64,000 nt of DNA from Rotaria macrura (Eukaryota > Rotifera > Eurotatoria > Philodinida > Philodinidae): positions 1 to 64,000 of the forward strand of contig OENT01000661.1 of the NCBI GenBank assembly GCA_900239685.1. Direction: 5' to 3'. The translations under genes and the position numbers were made by a program. The notes below the pieces were generated by a model. It had not been told where the DNA came from and made no database searches. It saw only the letters and a list, made by a program, of their open reading frames with translations. This document shows, piece by piece, positions 57,051-64,000 of the stretch (position 1 is the first letter of the stretch; each line of letters begins with the position of its first letter).

Positions 57051-59834
57051 GGAATCGAAATGATTAATTTTGTGAAAATATAGAGATGGAAAACAGCTGA
57101 ATTTTGAAGTTTTTTTCACCGAGATCGAAAATGAAGATGCAGAAAAAATACATGTTTGGTATCAGCGCGTCAAGCTCTATCGAACCGTGTGAAATTCAAC
57201 AAAATGAAAATTCTACTTCATTTTTGCTCCTGCCGCATCTTACGCCGATAAAAGAATTACAGAACTATCTATATAGAGGGATTCAATTAAGTTATCTAGT
57301 AATGAATTATAAGTCTAAAAGTGTGTTAAGTATTGAAAAATAAAATAATCCTCACTATTCGAAATACCAAAAAGGAAAAAAGATAGATTAGACATTATCC
57401 AATCAATCAATTCGTATCGAGAATTCCTTTTCAAATTTCTGATTCTTCTTATGTCTAACACGCTAATGGAATATAAACAATGCTATCAATTAGTCGTATT
57501 CTTAAATGAAGAGAATTCAATAGGAGCTGAATATCTCTGTTTTTATTCGTTTTCTAGGTGAGTCTTTTCAAACGGTTGTCGAGGTGATGAGGATCGGTTG
57601 ACATCCCACTGGACTTATATTCATATTGCATCGATTTCGCCTCATCATAATATGAGTATTATAGGAAGTAACTTTCACTGACTTCCACTTCATCAAGAAC
57701 GTGTATGTTGATTTATTTGCATATTTCTGTTTCATGAATAATACTGCATCACAATATTAGTTGTAATTAGATAATATGTTAGCAATAAAAAGAATAAGAA
57801 AAAAAACTATCGGGATCGACTAATCGAATGGACTAAGCTTTGTTTATTTGTCTTTGATATCTAGATGGATGATATTGAACCGTTAAGACGGACGCATATT
57901 TCTACATTCTATTGATGATGTCTAATCATCTCGTATCAGAAATAACAAGTTCATTGAAACTTACAAGAAATATTTCAATTTGGAAAGCATCCTCTTATCC
58001 ATATCATCAGATCTTCACACGTAAACCTTTCCTGCTGACTAATGAAATACATGCCACTTATTAATAGTCATCCAGAAGAATGCAATTTTTACAAATTTTC
58101 TCTTTACGATAATTCTGGAATTAGATTTATTAAATCAAATGTGTGAAGATTTGTACCCTACGCTTTATTTGCGTGAAATAATAAGCTAGGAGCTAGTCTT
58201 AACAAAAATTGGAATAATGTGAAGTTCAAAATACTTCATACAACGTCTTAGAAACAATAGAAATTTTAGAAAACGTTTTGAAACTTTTTTAAGAAGTTTT
58301 TTAAATAAAGATAAAGTATCCTGTCTAAGGAAAATTCACGTTGCACTAATATAAAATAAGCTCGTTATTCATAACGTTGGAAGTTGGGAAATATATGTCT
58401 CATTCTCTCTATACTTTCATTACGTCATTTCCAGTCTTTTTCAGTTTCCTCTATATATATTTATATACGATCTCGAAGAATTTCGTTTTCGTATAGTTGG
58501 ATAAAACATCAATTACTCTATCTAATATAGTTGGTTTTACTTTGTTTAATTGTATTTTGGCTAAAAGCTTAAAATATATTGGAAGAGATCCATCAATTTC
58601 AAACGTAAAGAAGATATTGAAGATAAGTTAGTTGTAAATAATACAAAAATTTAATACTTATAGAAGAATTTTAGACGTTTACTTGATTAGGCGATCGAAA
58701 TCTCTTAAGAATAAAACACCTATGGAAACAGATCATGAAAAAATGTCTCAGAAAAACACTAAATTTCTAATCACGATGTCAAATTAATTCAATAAAAGCA
58801 TGTTTCGTTTGAAATAGAAAGGAATGAAATATTATTGCCTATTGAAATAAAGGAAATTAGTATCACAATAATTTTATAAACTTATTGTTAGCGGATGACC
58901 CTGGATGTTTCTCTCTTCTTTCATCTTTATTTCTTTTTCTTAGATATCTCTTTTGATGTGAACTTTCTCAGGTCATTTCTCTATTTGCCCTTGTATTTCT
59001 TTTCGTAAACCCTAGATATATACATATATAGAATACATATATATATACTTTCTTTCTTTTTCTTTTGAAGTAGAGAGTACAGTTACTGTATGATCGATAG
59101 ACATGTGTGTGTATGTGAACGTTTTTCGATTTAAAATAAAAAACGAAAATCGAACATAAATCTCTCCGTAACACTTATCAAATAAGTAAAAGAAAAACTG
59201 GATGGTTCATTGGAATAACTAATGGGCTATCCAACTGCTTTGAAACAAGAAATGCGCATCGTTTTGAATAAATCTATAGAACGGAATAAAACTATGAAGA
59301 ATAACATATTCAAGCTAGAGATGTGCTTTAGTGTTTTTGGAATGTTTAGAACAAAATGAGTACTCGACAAAAATTTGGTTAGATGTCGGTTTCTTGTTTC
59401 AAAATAATTCCTCAGTACTAAGAACTGAGATTTTGTTTCCAGACTTAAGACAACAAATATTACACGAATCCATAAGGAGCTTTTTATTAATAGAAAAATA
59501 CTCTTTTCTTTGTTGATTTAAGAATTCATTGGAGAACATAGAATACGGAACCGGAAATTGCCTTCTCTGATTAATTTTCTACATAAATGGCTTTATTACC
59601 AACTTACATCTTCGAATAATATTTAGAATACTATGTTGTCTGATAAAAATGAAACATAATATGTCATACGTACCAATGCATAAATATTAGAGAAACGCAG
59701 TATGTTCGCTGTCTTTTCCTGAAGTAAAAGTCGTATACCCAGTTCTGTATTTTTCTGTTTCTATACGTCGCATTTTTCATATGCAACAATATTTGTTCCA
59801 TATAGCTTTGCTGGCGACTCGAATAGAAAAATAA
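57051..59834. other. Long stretch without a recognised gene
   Basis: AT-rich; a TA microsatellite lies at about 59021-59048. Short ORFs only. Confidence 0.45.
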
Positions 59835-60032
59835 CTATATGTATTCTCTATTTACTTTAACCACGTATGATTTATTATCTCCATTAGCAGCGACATAATC
59901 GAAACAGTTCTTTGTCTTCTCTTCCTTTCTAGTCGTTTTTTTCTTGACAGCATGGTCATAGTGTTGTCGACTAAAAAACAGACCACATTGTATATCTAAG
60001 ATGAAAATCAATCCTGCAAAAATTGTTGTCAT
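59835..60032 (-). CDS. Possible short secreted peptide or first exon
   Basis: A 65-codon ORF: MTTIFAGLIFILDIQCGLFF resembles a signal peptide, followed by a basic segment (KKKTTRKEEKTK) and NCFDYVAANGDNKSYVVKVN. Two cysteines only. Could be chance. Confidence 0.3.
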   Translation of the reverse strand: MTTIFAGLIFILDIQCGLFFSRQHYDHAVKKKTTRKEEKTKNCFDYVAANGDNKSYVVKVNREYI

Positions 60033-60316
60033 CTCATTTATTCATATAAAACACGTTACTCGATGATTTTTTTTTAATTTTTATTTTCAAAAAACATTTA
60101 TTCTTGTTGCTCTAACGAAAAATATTTACACAAAAGAATGATCATGTGCCCACCTTTACTTGATAAGGACTTTTCTTTTGAGGAATAGATTTACGTTGTT
60201 TGAGTAACATTCGATAAATGTTCGAGAACAGATTAGATTCATTAGAAGAGGATGTTTCCAGAAAAAAAACAGATTAATCATGTAAAATAGAGAGGGAACG
60301 ATGGTTAGGGTTACAT

Positions 60317-60378
60317 GAGGGTGTGAGTGTGGGTGTGAGTGTTGTAGCTCAATCTACTAGCTGTACCCACACCCACCC
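60317..60378. repeat. Telomere-like palindrome 9 (left edge of copy B)
   Basis: GAGGGTGTGAGTGTGGGTGT, a spacer with CTCAATCTACTAG, then ACCCACACCCACCC. TTAGGGTTAC lies just outside. Confidence 0.72.
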
Positions 60379-60900
60379 TTCACTGGATTCTTCCACGTGG
60401 ACAGAAAGAGGAACTATCTAATCACTAATGAAATCTTGTGAAAGTCGTGTAAAATGAAATAATTCAATCAATTTGAACAGACGCTGTAAATAAAATATCT
60501 GCCATTTTGAACTACAAAAAACAATCATACTTCTAGCAGCCGTAATACTTCATTCGAAGACCATTCTGCCGCTTACTGCATCAATTCTGACATTATTCCA
60601 CCAAGAGCCTACTAGTTAAGGTGATCATTGTTTTGTCTTGCAAAGTTTCAAATCTGATTAGTTGGTGGCTTGGAATTGATGATCGAAGAGTAGGATAACT
60701 GAGAATTTAGTTTCTCTAAGATAGTTGCCGTATTTTGTTGGGATATTTTACGCCATTACTTATCAAGATGTCTCGTTAAAAATTTCATGTGCTCCTTGCT
60801 GTTACTGTAAGTTACGGTCATGTCGTAAACAGCTTGTAGTGACTTTAGTCGCATTCAGATAATTTGTAACCGTATTCGACCAACTCAATTGATTTTATGT

Positions 60901-62090
60901 TCCTACATTGGACAGATTTAAAACAACAAAACTCAGCAATCATTCGTTAAAACAATTCCTATTAGTATTCAACCTCTAGTTCTCTTGAATCGAATAAGAT
61001 ATTGAACAGAATGAGTACTATGTATTCTTGTATAATATTCGAATTCTTGAATGCTACGAGTTATTAGCATAAAATTATCGAAATCCAATATCGATTGTAA
61101 TTGATCGTTTGCACTATTCTATTTCAATAAGTGTCATGAAGTCCCATGCACTTAGTTTTCTACACAAAAATAATAAACTTAAAATAAATGAAGAAAGGCT
61201 CCGAACTAATTAAATTTATCTTTAAACAATGAAAAGACAAACTTATTATTAAGCTTTTTATGGCTTAAAATTTGAAATCGATTGAAACTATCTTTTCTCT
61301 TTTCTTAAGCCTGCAAATTTTTGGAATGCAATAACCTTCCCGGAAAATGAAATAGTTCATAAAAAACGTGAAAATTTTCAAAGCGTAGTTATTGAGGATC
61401 ATCTTTTTCTGAAATAGCCGAGGGGCTAAGTTTAATCAGGAAAGTTTGATACATGATTAGCAATTAATTGTAAAAACGTATTTCAAAACTTGAATGCTTA
61501 AATACTGGTCATTATTCATCTAATATTATTAAAAACTAAACCTTACAGGAATACTTTCGTTCTATGAACCTAGTCTAAAATTAGAACAAACGAGACAAAA
61601 ACAAACAAAACTAATTTATTCAATGTTGAATATGATTAGAACGCAAAAATCACTACAAATATGGTCTAGCTTAAATATAAACTGCAAAAGTTTTCTTGAA
61701 TCATTTTTTTTCGTGTTATTCTTGTTTGAAATCATTTCCAAAAAGTGAAAATTTTAAAACGTGAAAGTTGCTTGCCACCCGATGTGACCCTTAAGCAAGG
61801 TCGAAATCAGTAGTGATTGCTTAGTTTTTCTAAAACTCACCTCCAGCCCCTAAAAATTCTCTATTTGTATAGGCCATAGAAATGAACAGTGAGTATAGAT
61901 ACAAAGTCGATGCAATGGTGACCGTACACCCGGTTGCAATCGCTGATGCGTTTTTCAATCTTTTTCGGCGAAAAAAACTATACTAGAGAAAACAACAATG
62001 AAGATTCAACGTCAGCCTTTTTTCGTCAACCAAAATTTCTTTTAACTTTTATTTTTGCATTTTGTTTAGTGTTAATGAGAGAAGATGACC
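60901..62090. other. Sequence present only in copy B of the duplicated unit
   Basis: Interrupts homology near TTTATGT (copy A 45542) and resumes at TGACTGGA. No TIR, target duplication or ORF found. Either inserted here or deleted from copy A. Confidence 0.6.
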
Positions 62091-62325
62091 TGTGACTGGA
62101 CAAATGATATTCATCAGAAAAGTCACATTTACCCGTGGTCTATAGAAACATGTCAAATAATGACAGCCGTTTTGTGTCCCGTTCAGTGACGTTTTCTTTG
62201 TTAACTGAAAGTCAATGAAAACTATACAATTAGTTGAAAAGTAATTTTATTATGGCGAACAACTCAATTCCAAAATGTTGTTACTTTCTCGGCAACTAAC
62301 TAACTAACTTGAGGGTTGGACACAC

Positions 62326-62541
62326 CTATAGCAGTCTCCGTGTGTGAGAAAAGATCCACGATTTCCCCAATAACGTCTCAGTGAAACATCCACTACCATC
62401 ATAGTCCAATAAAAATACATTTTCTTCTGTGGTTGCTTCGTCTTTCTTTGCTAAAGAAATAAGCTTTTGATAGTACTTATAGACCAAATTACTCGGCGAA
62501 CTGCAATGTATCCATCTCGTACCAAGATCCACTGTAGAAGA
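62326..62541 (-). pseudogene. Conserved C-terminal fragment of an unidentified protein, copy B
   Basis: The minus strand reads STVDLGTRWIHCSSPSNLVY, KYYQKLISLAKKDEATTEEN, VFLLDYDGSGCF and GKSWIFSHTRRLL, then a stop. The copy A equivalent (about 45790-46005) has stops and substitutions. No start is visible, so it is a 3' remnant. LDYDGSG is distinctive but I cannot name the family. Confidence 0.45.
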
Positions 62542-62925
62542 GAAATACTGAGCCTTTTCAGTATAAGCACGTTTACGATAACGGCTTCACCCTTCTAACT
62601 ATGAGATTCTCATAGTGTGTGATAACTGCGAGCTCTATTGGCCTGCTCTAAAGGCGAACAGTAGGATGGAAACGAAAAAAGAAAACGTCAGCTATGAGTG
62701 GTGAAAAGAAAGGAAAAAATAAGAATAAGCGTAAAATGGCATTTTAGCCTTTTTGTGATGCACTTGCACACAAGAGTTAATCGATCAAAGATAAGATCGT
62801 ATATTTGATGAAAGAAAAATACGTATCCACTTTTCTTTTCCTTTGCAATTCTGTCTCATTTTGTTCTCTCCGGTTTCTATACTGTGTTTCATTTGCAACG
62901 TGAAAGTAAGAGCAGTAGAAAGCAA

Positions 62926-63398
62926 ATGACTGCATCCACAATATCAGGCAAATCTCTGTGTGGTCAAGTATATGGTTCTGTTCCACAAGATGCGTTCAAT
63001 AAAGCCGAGAATGTAGGGATATGTTATTGTAAAAATTGTCGTCAAATTGGTGACTGTGTAGCATCGTGCAATTTTCATCTATCAGTAGGCGATATTAAAA
63101 AATAGGCCAACGAAAATTGTATCAAGATCCAAACACAGACAGTGGCACAACAGTAGAACTGGCATTCTGCAATAATTGCGGTTCACCTGTCTAAGGTAAA
63201 AATCCAAAATTTATCGGTCTAATAGCAGTGAGATTGGGTCTATTCGATCAATTACCAAAACCTGACATGGCAGTCGACTGTAAAAATCGTCCAAAGTGGA
63301 ATAAAATAACAATGGATAGTGTAAAAGAACATGAAGCTATGCCAGAATTCACAGAGGATTTGAAAAAATGGTTGCAAGAAAAGGGTGTATCCATTTAA
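62926..63398 (+). pseudogene. GFA/CENP-V-like zinc protein pseudogene, copy B
   Basis: Same gene as 46380-46852. It reads MTASTISGKSLCGQVYGSVP, CYCKNCRQIGDC, then in the second frame LYQDPNTDSGTTVELAFCNNC and KKWLQEKGVSI. Beyond the shared one-base deletion (near 63100) and shared TAA (63192-63194), the first zinc-site Cys is Ser here (KSLC for KCLC). Copy B keeps a better C-terminus (LQEKGVSI) than copy A. Confidence 0.85.
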
Positions 63399-63701
63399 TG
63401 TAGAATTTAGAAGTTTTAAGACCCATCTTTTCCGTGCATTTGTAAAGAAAAATTATAAAGGTGGGCTATTAGCTGTAGCTTTTATTATCGCTTGATCGAT
63501 TCCTTATTCGTGTGATATTTTTCATTTCAAAAAACCATACACAATAAACTAAATCTTAGTTCTACATAAATATTCCCTAGCAATATTATTCATCTAGTAT
63601 GACTAATGATGTTATATCGACTTTTATTGGATTATGCTACGATGAAATTCATCAGTCTTTTATAGGTCGATTTTAATTTAAGAAAGATCCTCAATTGTGA
63701 T

Positions 63702-63753
63702 AAGGGTGTGGGTGTATGAATTACCATGAGATTTACATCCACAACCACACCCT
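63702..63753. repeat. Telomere-like palindrome 10 (right edge of copy B)
   Basis: AAGGGTGTGGGTGTATG, a spacer, then ACATCCACAACCACACCC. More C-rich CACACACACCC and CCCACGCCC follow at 63794-63830. Confidence 0.72.
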
Positions 63754-64000
63754 TTTCTCGACTTTTAACATGACAGTCGATCTAGACAAAGAACACACAC
63801 ACCCAAACTTTTAGTCTCGAGCCCACGCCCATTTTCATTAACCATCCTCATGCACCATGACTGATCATCAGTGTAATTCAGACTCTGATCTATTCCCATG
63901 CGCACTGCACAACCGAACCCTAACTCTCTCTATTTCATAACTACACCCTCTTTCACATCAATATCCTCTGGATCATTTCCTCAATCAAAACATCACGCTA
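63754..64000. other. C-rich, pyrimidine-biased tail
   Basis: Rich in ACACCC, CCCACGCCC and CTAAC-type blocks; no gene. It may be further degenerate telomere-like sequence. Confidence 0.4.

Larger units (their letters stand above)
60317..63753. repeat. Duplicated telomere-bounded unit, copy B
   Basis: Direct copy of 44970-47224. About 60317-60900 matches 44970-45550, and 62090-63753 matches 45555-47224. The 1.2 kb between (60901-62090) is absent from copy A. Both edges fall at telomere-like palindromes. Confidence 0.88.

Noticed and set aside
60306-60313. Vertebrate-type TTAGGG telomere repeat
   Set aside because: Single copy (GGTTAGGGTTAC) only; the dominant motif is TGTGGG.
2450-63753. Calling the whole window a terminon (giant telomeric retroelement)
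   Set aside because: Only one dead PLE RT fragment is present and the palindromes bound unrelated DNA; evidence is insufficient.
1-64000. tRNA, rRNA, riboswitch or bacterial operon features
   Set aside because: None recognised; introns, transposon types and spacing indicate a metazoan nuclear genome.

Overview
The window looks like a bdelloid rotifer chromosome, probably a transposon-dense, telomere-proximal or rearranged region. Four things point there: an AT-rich background; 43-63 bp GT..AG introns; an ERH-motif family A GPCR of the kind abundant in bdelloids; and many short tracts of (TGTGGG)n, the known bdelloid telomere hexamer, next to a Penelope/Athena-like reverse transcriptase remnant. 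Host-type genes are few. They are a frameshifted GPCR (1248-2253), an intact KY/transglutaminase-like peptidase (34779-36593), a secreted protein (43740-44168), a two-exon two-TM protein (47860-48534, minus) and a Cys-rich secreted protein (54841-55113, minus). Nearly everything else is mobile DNA or its debris.

Layout. 1-9 kb: GPCR, a Penelope-like RT fragment running into Asn-rich sequence and split by a 1.6 kb TA-flanked element, then long non-coding sequence. 9.3-14.0 kb: a 4.66 kb hAT-type foldback element with 8-bp target duplications and arms built of ~160 bp subrepeats. 15.0-23.4 kb: an unidentified minus-strand ORF split by a Tc1 element (DD34E) that is itself split by a LINE with a 16-bp target duplication. 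23.9-26.1 kb: a mariner (DD34D) containing a piggyBac remnant. 26.2-28.2 kb: a TIR element and a DDE_Tnp_4-type transposase pseudogene. 32.2-33.7 kb: another foldback. 34.8-36.6 kb: the KY gene. 36.7-38.8 kb: a C2H2-containing pseudogene interrupted by a palindromic element with ~30 bp iterons and an assembly gap. 39.0-41.3 kb: a MULE whose four-exon transposase reads through if one ambiguous base is ignored. 45.0-47.2 and 60.3-63.8 kb: two direct copies of a unit carrying a dead GFA/CENP-V-like gene. 50.8-57.1 kb: three more inverted-repeat elements.

The most unusual feature is a series of about ten telomere-like palindromes. In each, a G-rich (GTGTGG) arm comes first and a C-rich arm follows 10-100 bp later, which is the polarity of two telomeres joined end to end. 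They divide the window into segments that each begin C-rich and end G-rich, as if capped at both ends. The two copies of the GFA unit start and stop at these palindromes, and three broken genes end at them. This suggests that telomere-capped fragments were joined, or that the palindromes are themselves mobile or recombinogenic.
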